Positions 52,781 through 61,152 of a stretch of 64,000 nt of DNA are shown in pieces. Origin of the DNA: Bacteroidales bacterium UBA2714 (lineage in GTDB: Bacteria > Bacteroidota > Bacteroidia > Bacteroidales > P3); NCBI GenBank assembly GCA_002354035.1, contig DEKU01000071.1:3676-67675 (forward strand), given 5' to 3'. Both the position numbers and the translations under genes were made by a program. The notes beneath the pieces were generated by a model. That model was not told the DNA's origin. It searched no databases and saw only the letters and a program-made list of their open reading frames with translations. Numbering within the stretch: position 1 is the stretch's first letter; each line of letters begins with the position of its first letter.

Positions 52781-53326
52781 CTACAGGTCGCGCATCTCCT
52801 GTTTCAAGAACTCCAGTGCAGGAGCCGTGGGCTGTTTGCCGTCGGCCACCGAGGCGAAAATCGTGCTTGCCAAACGGGCAGGGTCGGCATCGGCCGGCAC
52901 CGTGATAGCCGCCGAATTGATGACACCCACCATCTCATCTTTTGCCTTGCGGATAAGGTTCCACGCCTCAGACGAGATATAGACCTGCTGGCTGAGATTA
53001 TGCTCCCACTCGTCGCGGATGTTCTTAGTCATCACACCCTGCAACAACTTGGTGTCCATACCCGGCTGATAGCAACGCAACACAAGACTCTCGGGCGAAA
53101 TGCGCTCCAGAAAGAGTGCCATGCGCTCGTATGCCTGCAACTTGATGGGGGTGACCAGCTTCACAGCCTCGCGATGCTCATCCACACGCATCTGCAACAT
53201 CTGCATCTTCTGCTCATTGTCAAAATACCGCTTCGTAATGCGGAAAAAAATGTACCCAGCCAATGCCAGCGTGGCCAAAACAGCCACCAGCACAACTATC
53301 GCTATAAAGAACAATCTCCAAAACAT
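52781..53326 (-). CDS. Membrane-anchored hypothetical protein
   Basis: A 181-residue protein with one N-terminal helix (LFFIAIVVLVAVLATLALAG), a coiled-coil-like segment (YFDNEQKMQMLQMRVDEHRE) and a mostly helical cytoplasmic domain of about 110 residues with ERISPESLVLRCYQPGMDTK and TKNIRDEWEHNLSQQVYIS. These two segments look conserved in a Bacteroidota-wide family that I cannot name with certainty. It is followed by lepA upstream on the same strand with a 30-base gap, so the two may share a transcript. Confidence 0.75.
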   Translation of the reverse strand: MFWRLFFIAIVVLVAVLATLALAGYIFFRITKRYFDNEQKMQMLQMRVDEHREAVKLVTPIKLQAYERMALFLERISPESLVLRCYQPGMDTKLLQGVMTKNIRDEWEHNLSQQVYISSEAWNLIRKAKDEMVGVINSAAITVPADADPARLASTIFASVADGKQPTAPALEFLKQEMRDL

Positions 53327-53356
53327 AATATTGTCTATTTAAACTATTATATTAGC

Positions 53357-55162
53357 CTAATCCAGTTTCAGGACGGCGAGGAAGGCACTTTGCGGCACCT
53401 CCACATTACCCACCTGGCGCATACGTTTCTTGCCCTCCTTCTGCTTTTCGAGCAGTTTGCGCTTGCGGGTGATGTCGCCACCGTAGCACTTGGCTGTCAC
53501 ATCCTTGCGAACTTGTCGCACCGTCTCGCGGGCAATAATCTTGCTCCCGATGGCCGCCTGTATGGCCACATCGAACTGCTGCCGGGGAATCAAATCCTTC
53601 AGCTTCTCGCACATCCGTCGCCCAATGGGGTAAGCATTGTCCACGTAGGTCAGTGTGGAGAGGGCATCCACCGGGTCGCCATTCAGCAGTATCTCCAGCT
53701 TCACCAGCTTCGAGGGCTGGAAACCGTTCAGATAATAGTCGAACGAGGCATAGCCCTTCGATATGCTCTTCAGCTTGTCGTAGAAGTCGAACACCACCTC
53801 ACCCAGCGGCAAATCAAACGTTATCTCGATGCGGTCCGTGGTCAAGTAAGTCTGGTTTTTCAATATGCCGCGCTTGTCCATGCACAGCTTGATGACAGCC
53901 CCGATGAAATCGGCTTTGGTAATAATCTGAGCATGAATGAAAGGCTCATACACCTCGGCAATATTATTCGGCTCCGGCATACCCGAAGGGTTATAAACAT
54001 CCTTCTCCTCGCCATTGGTCAACCTGACTTTATACTGCACGTTGGGCACAGTGGTGATCACATCCATGTTGAACTCCCTTTCGAGGCGTTCCTGCACAAT
54101 CTCCATGTGCAGCAGTCCGAGGAAACCGCAACGGAAACCGAAACCTAAAGCCAGCGAGCTCTCCGGCTCGAACGTCAGCGATGCGTCGTTCAACTGCAAC
54201 TTCTCCAGCGAGGCGCGCAGCTCCTCATAGTCGTCCGTGTCGACCGGATAGACACCGGCAAACACCATCGGCTTCACGGCCTCGAAGCCCTCAATGGCTT
54301 TCTCGCACGGGCGTTGCACATGCGTAATCGTGTCGCCCACACGCACCTCCTTCGAGGTCTTTATGCCGCTGATGATATAACCCACGTCGCCGGCGCGCAG
54401 CTCCTTGCGCGGCTCCATGTTGAGGCGCAGCACCCCGATCTCGTCGGCGTGGTAGTCCTTTTCCGTGCTGACAAACATCACGTGGTCGTTGGTGCGCAGC
54501 GTGCCGTTCATGATGCGGAAATAGCTTATGATGCCGCGGAATGGGTTGAACACCGAATCAAACACCAACGCCTGCAGCGGGGCGTCGGGGTCACCCTTGG
54601 GAGCTGGAAAACGGTCCACGATGGCCCGCAGAACCTCCGGCACACCCACGCCCGTCTTGGCACTGCACGAAAGTATCTCCTCCCGCTTGCAGCCCAGCAG
54701 GTCTATAATCTCGTCGGCCACCTCCTCCGGCATCGCGCTGTCGAGGTCGATTTTGTTCATCACGGGGATTATCTCCAAGTCGTTCTCCAAAGCCAGATAC
54801 AAGTTTGAGATGGTCTGAGCCTGTATGCCCTGCGTGGCGTCCACCACCAGCAGCGCCCCCTCGCACGCCGCAATCGAGCGGCTCACCTCATAGCTGAAGT
54901 CCACATGGCCGGGAGTGTCAATCAGATTCAGCACAAAATCCTTGCCCGCGTTCTCCCCCTCGCCGTCGTGCCGGTAGTTCATCTGTATGGCGTGGCTCTT
55001 GATGGTGATGCCGCGCTCCTTCTCCAGGTCCATGTCGTCCAGCACCTGGTCCTGCATCTCGCGCTGCGACACTGTGGCGGTATATTCCAGCAGACGGTCG
55101 GCCAGCGTGCTCTTGCCGTGGTCGATGTGGGCTATGATGCAAAAATTGCGTATGTTGTTCAT
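53357..55162 (-). CDS. lepA: Elongation factor 4 (LepA)
   Basis: A 601-residue ribosomal GTPase. G1 is AHIDHGKSTLADRL, G3 LIDTPGHVDF, G4 PVMNKIDL; the switch I Thr is in the KERGITIKS segment. Domains resembling EF-G II, III and V follow, and the unique LepA C-terminal domain shows AKCYGGDITRKRKLLEKQKE. The protein ends QSAFLAVLKLD. A -7 box lies at 55241-55248. Confidence 0.96.
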   Translation of the reverse strand: MNNIRNFCIIAHIDHGKSTLADRLLEYTATVSQREMQDQVLDDMDLEKERGITIKSHAIQMNYRHDGEGENAGKDFVLNLIDTPGHVDFSYEVSRSIAACEGALLVVDATQGIQAQTISNLYLALENDLEIIPVMNKIDLDSAMPEEVADEIIDLLGCKREEILSCSAKTGVGVPEVLRAIVDRFPAPKGDPDAPLQALVFDSVFNPFRGIISYFRIMNGTLRTNDHVMFVSTEKDYHADEIGVLRLNMEPRKELRAGDVGYIISGIKTSKEVRVGDTITHVQRPCEKAIEGFEAVKPMVFAGVYPVDTDDYEELRASLEKLQLNDASLTFEPESSLALGFGFRCGFLGLLHMEIVQERLEREFNMDVITTVPNVQYKVRLTNGEEKDVYNPSGMPEPNNIAEVYEPFIHAQIITKADFIGAVIKLCMDKRGILKNQTYLTTDRIEITFDLPLGEVVFDFYDKLKSISKGYASFDYYLNGFQPSKLVKLEILLNGDPVDALSTLTYVDNAYPIGRRMCEKLKDLIPRQQFDVAIQAAIGSKIIARETVRQVRKDVTAKCYGGDITRKRKLLEKQKEGKKRMRQVGNVEVPQSAFLAVLKLD

Positions 55163-55240
55163 CGTGTTCTATTAGTTCATTCTTAACCCCCGCCTTGCCG
55201 CGACGTATCGCGCTGCGCAGGGCATGCTTAAACAAAAATG

Positions 55241-55248
55241 CAAATATA
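55241..55248 (-). promoter_or_regulatory. -7 box for lepA
   Basis: Minus-strand TATATTTG about 80 bases upstream of the lepA start codon; no well-placed -33 detected. Confidence 0.5.
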
Positions 55249-55483
55249 CAAGTTTTTTTTGAATTATGCAGTCTCTAATGCAAAGAAACTCTTTAGTGCC
55301 TGATTTCTAACACGGCCGCACCCCGCCACCCCCTGCCCCACCCAGCCACTCCATCTGCGCTATCGGGTGGTTTTCCACCTCTCGGCCCTGCCCTTATGCT
55401 GCCTTGTCCCAGCCTGTCCCGCCGGTTGGCCTTTTGCCCTCCACTCCGCTTCCACTCCCCGCTCTCCTCCCACGCCGAAAGCA

Positions 55484-55536
55484 CCCGTTCCCCGTTCCTT
55501 CTTCGATAAATAATCGAAGAAGGAACGGGGAACGGG
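55484..55536. repeat. Perfect 23-bp inverted repeat with 7-base loop
   Basis: CCCGTTCCCCGTTCCTTCTTCGA (55484-55506) is the exact reverse complement of 55514-55536, separated by TAAATAA. It sits between lepA and the TonB-receptor-like gene (gap 55163-55730), where I see no coding region. It lacks a T run and could be a bidirectional terminator or a small transposable or structural repeat. Confidence 0.75.
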
Positions 55537-55730
55537 CAATGAAAACTTGAAGAACAAGCATTAAATCAACAGTTTGTGTATGCCTGAAATCGCATGACGG
55601 CTTTTTTGCTGGTTGAACTGATTTGCTTGTCAGGGGGGATGAATATGACTGATAGACTTGACAAAAACCCATCTTTACCACCCTCAGCCGCCTGCCATGG
55701 CCGGAGGCCAGCCCGATGGGCCGACGGGCT

Positions 55731-58064
55731 TTAGTCCGGGTTCCCCTCTTTGGCAATCGACTGCAACTCCATCTTGCCGAAGCGGAGGGTGATGGAAAGA
55801 CTGACGAAACGGCTGTCGGTGTGGGAAGTGCTGTAGTCGAGGAGGTAGGGGTTGGTGTTCCAGGACTGGGAGCGATTCCAATTGAAGAGGTCGGTGACGT
55901 TGAGCACCACCGAGAGGCGTTTCTGCCAGAAGTCAGCGCTGAGACCCATATCAATGGTGTAGCCGCTCTGACGTTCGACGAAGAGGGCTTGCGTGGGCGA
56001 CGAGTAGTTGCCCGAGAGGTTCAGCCGCACCCGACCCGCGATGTTTGCCCAGCAGTTGAGACGGAAGCTGTAGGAGGTCATGGCGCTGCTGTAGTGCCCC
56101 GCCTTGGGGTGATTTACTTCGTAGCCCGAGCGGTAGAGGTTGGCATAGAGGCGGAAGTTGAGCCATGCCACCGGGCGATAGGTGGCGTTGCCTTCGATGC
56201 CGGTCTTGTAGCTGCTGCCCACGTTGTAGGGCATGCTGTAGCTGATGAGCCGTCCGAGGTAGGGGTCAATCTCGCTGACAGCCTCTTTACAGTAGTTGAT
56301 GTCGTTGGAGGAGAGGCGGGCGTAACTCTCTATGCCCACCGAGCCGTGGGAGGCGAAGTAGCGGTTCCAGCTGAGGTCGACGCTGTGGGTGTATCCGGCC
56401 TTCAACAAGGGGTTGCCCACTTTGTAGGAGTCTTCGTCGTAGCGGCGGGCGGTGGAGAGGTTCTCCGCCGAGGGCATGGAGGTGGCGAGGGAGTAGGCAA
56501 ACCGGAAGTAATGCATGCTCTTGGTGCGGTAGGTGAGCCGCAGTGAGGGTTTGAGATAGCAATAGGCGAAAGAGGTGTCGTCGGGGAAGAGTGCATCCAA
56601 AGAATAGTCGCAGTGGTTCCAATAGCCGCGCAACCCCAGGGTCATGGTGAAGGCCTTCCACTTGTGCCGCCAGCTGGCAGAGGCGGAGGCCTGCGTGGTG
56701 CGGTCGGTCTTGTCGAAACGGCGTAGATAATCAAGGCTGTCGTATGCCATCGTGGCAACGTTGAAGAAACTGGGTGACGAGTAGTTGCTGACGAGCGAGG
56801 GGACAAGCGAGAGCCCCAGTGTCAGCTCGTCGTCGACGGTGAGCGGGCGGTTGTAGTCGGCACTGAGGGTGAGGCTGTTGTTGGTCATGCCGCCGAGGTA
56901 GGTTTTGTCGAAGTCGTTCAGTTCTGACGGCAGTATGCCCTCAAGCAGGGTGTAGTCACGTCGCAGGGTACGCTCATTGTGGCTGTAGTTGAGGTTGTCA
57001 TAAAGGGTTACGGACAGGTTGTGTCCTACGTTGTCGAACTTGTGTTTCCAACTCAGGTTGGCCATTCCCATCAGGTTGAAGTCCCTGCTCTCCTGACTGT
57101 TCGTATAGGTGTAGTGCAACCCTTGCGGGAGGTAATACCACTGGTCGGTGGTGGTGAGCGAATGTTTTGTTGCGGGAAAAGTCACTGCCAAGCCAAAGAA
57201 GGAGAGGTCGTTCATCGAGTCGATTTGATAACTGAGGTTATAGGCTAAGGTGCCGGTGTATCGGTTGGTGTTGTTTTCGGTGGCGGTGTTGCTGGTGGCC
57301 GTGGTGTCGAACCCTTCGGCGCCGTCCTGACGGAATATGGAACCGGACTGCTCCGTCCGGTGGGTGGGGGTGCTGCCCACACCGAGATAAACATTGGTAG
57401 AAAGCTTTTCGTTCTTCAGCACATAGCTCACCCACGGGCTGACGGAGGGGCGGTTGCTGGCACCCAGGCCAAGGGAGAGGAAATGGCTGTTGCGTATGCG
57501 GGCGCTGGTTACGATGTTGATGATGTGGCACCCTTCCTGGACCATGTATTTGGCGGAGGGGTTCTTGATGACCTCGATGCGGTCTATGGCGTCGGCGGGC
57601 AGCGATTCGAGGTAGACTTTGAGGGTGGAGCCGTTCATGTGGGTGGGGTAGCCGTTAATCCATATCTCGATGTTGGTGGAGCCGCGCATGGTGATGTTGC
57701 CTTCGATGTCTACCTCCACACTGGGGGCGTTCTGAAGGGCATCGAGGGCGGTGAGGCCTTTCACGGTGGGGTCGTCCGAGACGTTGTAGTTCACCACCTC
57801 GTCGTCCATGCTGTAGATGGGGCGCGGGGCGCGGACGGATATGGCCTCAAGGGTTTTCACCCGCTGGAGGAGCAACAGGCTGTCCTGCCCCGGCGAACCG
57901 CCGGTGGCAATCGTTTTGGTGCTGTCGGTCTTAGCGGTGTCAGTCTTGGGTGCCTGCTCGTACACAGCGGCCCGGATGGCATCCATCATTTCAGGGGGAA
58001 TCTGCGCCATCCCCTTGGCGATAGGGCATAGTATGAGCCCTATGAGGAAAGCAAGTTTCTTCAT
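55731..58064 (-). CDS. TonB-dependent-receptor-like outer-membrane barrel protein
   Basis: A 777-residue outer-membrane protein with signal peptide (FLIGLILCPIAKGMAQ). A plug-like domain at about 70-190 has ALDALQNAPSVEVDIEGNIT, RGSTNIEIWINGYP and LPADAIDRIEVIKNPSAKY. The remainder consists of long amphipathic strands of a 22-strand barrel, matching the OMP_b-brl_3 type. The usual TonB box is not obvious. It is last in the ECF sigma operon: 83 bases separate it from the secreted protein gene upstream. Substrate unknown; it could signal or import under sigma control. Confidence 0.88.
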   Translation of the reverse strand: MKKLAFLIGLILCPIAKGMAQIPPEMMDAIRAAVYEQAPKTDTAKTDSTKTIATGGSPGQDSLLLLQRVKTLEAISVRAPRPIYSMDDEVVNYNVSDDPTVKGLTALDALQNAPSVEVDIEGNITMRGSTNIEIWINGYPTHMNGSTLKVYLESLPADAIDRIEVIKNPSAKYMVQEGCHIINIVTSARIRNSHFLSLGLGASNRPSVSPWVSYVLKNEKLSTNVYLGVGSTPTHRTEQSGSIFRQDGAEGFDTTATSNTATENNTNRYTGTLAYNLSYQIDSMNDLSFFGLAVTFPATKHSLTTTDQWYYLPQGLHYTYTNSQESRDFNLMGMANLSWKHKFDNVGHNLSVTLYDNLNYSHNERTLRRDYTLLEGILPSELNDFDKTYLGGMTNNSLTLSADYNRPLTVDDELTLGLSLVPSLVSNYSSPSFFNVATMAYDSLDYLRRFDKTDRTTQASASASWRHKWKAFTMTLGLRGYWNHCDYSLDALFPDDTSFAYCYLKPSLRLTYRTKSMHYFRFAYSLATSMPSAENLSTARRYDEDSYKVGNPLLKAGYTHSVDLSWNRYFASHGSVGIESYARLSSNDINYCKEAVSEIDPYLGRLISYSMPYNVGSSYKTGIEGNATYRPVAWLNFRLYANLYRSGYEVNHPKAGHYSSAMTSYSFRLNCWANIAGRVRLNLSGNYSSPTQALFVERQSGYTIDMGLSADFWQKRLSVVLNVTDLFNWNRSQSWNTNPYLLDYSTSHTDSRFVSLSITLRFGKMELQSIAKEGNPD

Positions 58065-58146
58065 AACCTATTAATTGTGAATGTTTATAGTATAAAGTTT
58101 AAAGATATCTGGGTGCGGCAGCCTACTTTTTGGTTTTTGGTTTTCC

Positions 58147-58788
58147 TTATTCGGCGGTGGCTTTTTTTACAGTGGTTTTCAGCACATACATCACCGACTG
58201 GGCATACACCTCGTCGTTGGGACAGTGGAACACCAGCGCGGTCATCGTGTCTTCGGAGAAGTAAATCAGATACACACCCTTGTCACCGGGCAAAGGATCG
58301 GCGGCGCGGCAGTAGATGTGCAGTATCTTTGCCTGTTTTGATGAGGCTTTTGTGCTGTCTTTTTCAACGTTTATCTTCACATCCATATTCTTCATCTGGC
58401 TTATGAAAGCGGTGGCTATCGACCCTTCGAGCGTGGAGACATGGCTGAATTCAGGCGTGCTGTCGAGTTCATGCACATAATTGCGTATTGGCTTTTTTAT
58501 GCTCTGCTTCAAGGGATAATACTCGACAGTATCGTTTGTTTTCTCCGTCTTAGCCCCACTATAGGGTAATGCCCTCAGGCTCTTTTTCAAGTGAAGGAAC
58601 GAGGCGGAATCGTTTGCCTCCAGCATAGTGACGGTCACCTTAAGACCATTGCCGATAGGGTAGTTCTCGATGCACGAGGCCTTGATGCCCGTGCGACCCA
58701 CGTAGGTCTTGTAAAGGGTGGTCTGGGCCGAGGCATGGCTCCCGAGCAGCAATCCGGCTAATAGTATAAATGTCTGAATGTGTTTCAT
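58147..58788 (-). CDS. Secreted hypothetical protein of the ECF sigma operon
   Basis: A 213-residue protein with signal peptide (FILLAGLLLGSHASAQ) and a mostly alpha/beta mature region. It contains LKVTVTMLEANDSASFLHLK, EFSHVSTLEGSIATAFISQM and GVYLIYFSEDTMTALVFHCP. This resembles the DUF4252-like proteins that accompany sigma factor genes in Bacteroidota, but I cannot confirm the family. One base separates it from the anti-sigma-like gene, so it is part of the same operon. Confidence 0.75.
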   Translation of the reverse strand: MKHIQTFILLAGLLLGSHASAQTTLYKTYVGRTGIKASCIENYPIGNGLKVTVTMLEANDSASFLHLKKSLRALPYSGAKTEKTNDTVEYYPLKQSIKKPIRNYVHELDSTPEFSHVSTLEGSIATAFISQMKNMDVKINVEKDSTKASSKQAKILHIYCRAADPLPGDKGVYLIYFSEDTMTALVFHCPNDEVYAQSVMYVLKTTVKKATAE

Positions 58789-58789
58789 A

Positions 58790-59143
58790 TTATTGTAATG
58801 TTTTGATTACTTGTTTCATTCTGTTCAACACCTCGTCGGGGTTGCAATTGTCTTCACAATAGACGCGCACACCATCGGTCGAGACCGAGTAGGCGTAGGC
58901 TGCCGGCGCCTCCTCGGCTCGGGGCACAGTGGCTTTGGCCACCTCAGTGGAAGAAGTGGCGCCGGGCCGCTGCACCAACAAGGCCACACCTACCAAGCCC
59001 ACCAAAGCCACCGCCGCCGCATAGGGCCACAGGCGGCGAATAGGTCGCGGGGAAAGTCCGCGGCCCTTGCCCTCACCCTGCCGCACCAGCAGATCGCGAT
59101 GCTCAAGGTGTATCTGCTCTATCAGTTGATCCAAGTCTCTCAT
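58790..59143 (-). CDS. Anti-sigma-factor-like single-pass membrane protein
   Basis: A 117-residue protein. The N-terminal cytoplasmic 35 residues (MRDLDQLIEQIHLEHRDLLV onward) could bind the sigma factor. One membrane helix (LWPYAAAVALVGLVGVALLV) is followed by a periplasmic tail with VRVYCEDNCNPDEVLNRM, including a Cys pair. Its start overlaps the stop of the ECF sigma factor by four bases (ATGA), the usual sigma/anti-sigma pairing. The regulatory role is inferred from context, not from a clear zinc-anti-sigma motif. Confidence 0.7.
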   Translation of the reverse strand: MRDLDQLIEQIHLEHRDLLVRQGEGKGRGLSPRPIRRLWPYAAAVALVGLVGVALLVQRPGATSSTEVAKATVPRAEEAPAAYAYSVSTDGVRVYCEDNCNPDEVLNRMKQVIKTLQ

Positions 59144-59610
59144 GGGGTAATCATTTTTCTCAGTTTTGCTTTTATCCGCGCCATACGGGTTTGCACATTG
59201 GTTTCGCTTATGCCCAGCATCTCCCCTATCTCGCCCTGTTTCCAGCCGTCAAGATAGAGCTGAATGAGCTGGCGGTCCCTCTGCGGGAGACGCCCGACCA
59301 GTTCGTGCAGCCGTTCTGCTGCCTCGCGGTCGGTCAGGTCCTCGGCAAAGTCGAGCCTGTCGATTGCCGTGGTCTCCACCTGCCGCTTGCGGTGGCGCCA
59401 CCACGATATGCCCGTGTTCACCGCCACACGCCACACCCAGGTGACCGCCTTGGCCTGCGGCCGATAGTGCTGCCAGCCCTGCCACAGGTTCACTATAATA
59501 TCCTGCCGTAAGTCCTCGCGGTCCTCGCGGCGGTGGCAGAAGGAGCGGCACACGGCATCGATGGCTGCCGAATGCTTCTCGACCAGAGTCAGAAATGGAT
59601 GCTGCGTCAT
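59140..59610 (-). CDS. ECF-type RNA polymerase sigma factor
   Basis: A 156-residue sigma-70 family protein with region 2 (HRREDREDLRQDIIVNLWQG and VTWVWRVAVNTGISWWRH) and region 4 (LPQRDRQLIQLYLDGWKQGE followed by EIGEMLGISETNVQTRMARI), a helix-turn-helix. I chose the ATG at 59610 (MTQHPFLTLVEKHSAAID); the longer open frame up to 59832 adds residues unlike a sigma factor. It heads a minus-strand operon with an anti-sigma-like protein, a secreted protein and an outer-membrane barrel. Bases 59611-60071 hold no gene, but an inverted repeat at 59846-59885. Confidence 0.92.
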   Translation of the reverse strand: MTQHPFLTLVEKHSAAIDAVCRSFCHRREDREDLRQDIIVNLWQGWQHYRPQAKAVTWVWRVAVNTGISWWRHRKRQVETTAIDRLDFAEDLTDREAAERLHELVGRLPQRDRQLIQLYLDGWKQGEIGEMLGISETNVQTRMARIKAKLRKMITP

Positions 59611-59845
59611 ACCCCTATTAAACGCCCGAAAATGAAAAAAAGCACAAAGGAGCAAAAAAAATCTGTTGCCCCGCAACCCGAAGACCGATTTCCCTCCATA
59701 GCCGAAGGGTAGAACTGACCCAAAACAGAGCTGGGTCAACTTTTGATACAGTAACGACGCGACATGTCGGGCAATCCGGACTCCACCACCTTGTACGGAC
59801 CTCAGAGATGGCGAAAGGACCCGACGCTGCACGCTTTTTTCTTTA

Positions 59846-59885
59846 TACTTATTTTATACTTACTCTCTGAAACATAAAATAAGTA
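59846..59885. repeat. 12-bp inverted repeat upstream of the ECF sigma gene
   Basis: TACTTATTTTAT (59846-59857) and ATAAAATAAGTA (59874-59885) are perfect reverse complements with a 16-base spacer. About 240 bases upstream of the sigma gene start. It could be an operator or weak hairpin. A run of ten G lies just beyond, near 59941-59950. Confidence 0.6.
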
Positions 59886-60071
59886 CAAAGGAAATGCAGA
59901 AAAAGACGAAAGCAAGCTCTGGAGAATGTGGCTGCATGGTGGGGGGGGGCTTTGGGGCTGGCCTTGCGGCACGGGGGCTGACCGCCGATGACGGGACCAC
60001 ACCAGCGGCAAGCCTTACCCCCGGGTCGTGCCGAGAGAGCCGGGAAGGGTGACTTCGTGGCTGGCGTGGGG

Positions 60072-60809
60072 TTAGAAAGGCCCGAAGGGATTGCTCCAGC
60101 CAGTGGTGTCGTAGGTGTTGAACTGGATTTCGAGATGGTGTGTGATGCCGGAAGGGATGCTGTCCAGCCCCAGCCGGGTGAGGGTGTATCGCGTGCCGTC
60201 GGTGAGCAGCTGGAGGCGGTCCTCGCCCAGATAGGGTGGGTTGAGGCCATAGCGGGTGCGGGCTTCAACCCATTCCCACACATCGGCCCGATGCTCGGCT
60301 ACGCGCTGCACGAAGAGGTCGTGCGACCGCACATCGCCGCCATCGACACTGTTTCGGATTATTGGTGAGAGAAACCAGTAGAAGGAGCCACCGGTGTAGC
60401 CGTCGGGGTGGCGGCTGTACAGCTGAGTTTCATATCTCGCCATCTGTTCCTGCATCCAGGTCTGCATGGGCGAGAACAGCGAGCAGTGGAGCGACCATAG
60501 GGTGTCGTGAAGATTGTACGTCTTCAACACATAGATGCCGGTATCGTTCTGGCTGAGGTATGTTATGATTCGATAATCGCCTGAGAGACTGTCGCTCACT
60601 TGTGTGAAATGATTCGTTATCGCATACTGGCTGACGGCAGACGGCCACTGCGGCGAGTCGCGCAAGGCCCACAAGGGGAGCAGGCTGTGGTATAGGCCTT
60701 CGGATTTGCTGTTGGGGATGGGGTTCACTACCTCTTTGGTGCAAGCAACAGTGAGCATTGCGGCACTGAGGGTTACGGCAATCAGTGACTTAATAAAGAT
60801 GTGTCTCAT
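60072..60809 (-). CDS. Hypothetical lipoprotein
   Basis: A 245-residue lipoprotein with hydrophobic signal (KSLIAVTLSAAMLTVACTKE) and lipobox VAC. The mature part is beta/alpha with many aromatic residues (WFLSPIIRNSVDGGDVRSHD, DVWEWVEARTRYGLNP) and no recognised motif. I chose the ATG at 60809 (MRHIFIKSLIAV) rather than 60821 (MLHDM...). It lies between the ECF operon and eno, with no evident partner. Confidence 0.75.
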   Translation of the reverse strand: MRHIFIKSLIAVTLSAAMLTVACTKEVVNPIPNSKSEGLYHSLLPLWALRDSPQWPSAVSQYAITNHFTQVSDSLSGDYRIITYLSQNDTGIYVLKTYNLHDTLWSLHCSLFSPMQTWMQEQMARYETQLYSRHPDGYTGGSFYWFLSPIIRNSVDGGDVRSHDLFVQRVAEHRADVWEWVEARTRYGLNPPYLGEDRLQLLTDGTRYTLTRLGLDSIPSGITHHLEIQFNTYDTTGWSNPFGPF

Positions 60810-61084
60810 ATCATGAAGCATTGTTTCGTGGATTTATCATTTGTTTATATAACGCGAAAGGGCATTGATTCTTACAAATATTAACAGACTTTAACATGCC
60901 GGGGAACTCATTGGGGCACGAGGGTGTTTGGAGGAAAATACCTGTCGCCTATCGGGTGGGCTGCAAAAAGTGTGGCCGCTGGGGGCTCGGCGATTGGTTT
61001 CACAAGGCGGAGTGAGGGTCGGGAGCTGCGGCGGGGGGCAATGGGGGATTGGTGTTGACTGGCCGAATGCATCAACAGGATATG

Positions 61085-61116
61085 AAAAAAGCCCCGCCGG
61101 TTGTGAGGTGCGGGGC
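61085..61116 (-). terminator. Terminator after eno
   Basis: On the minus strand GCCCCGC pairs with GCGGGGC around a 12-base loop, followed by six T. Confidence 0.8.
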
Positions 61117-61152
61117 TTGGGGGTATCAAGGTTGAGACTTGACAAGGAGGGG

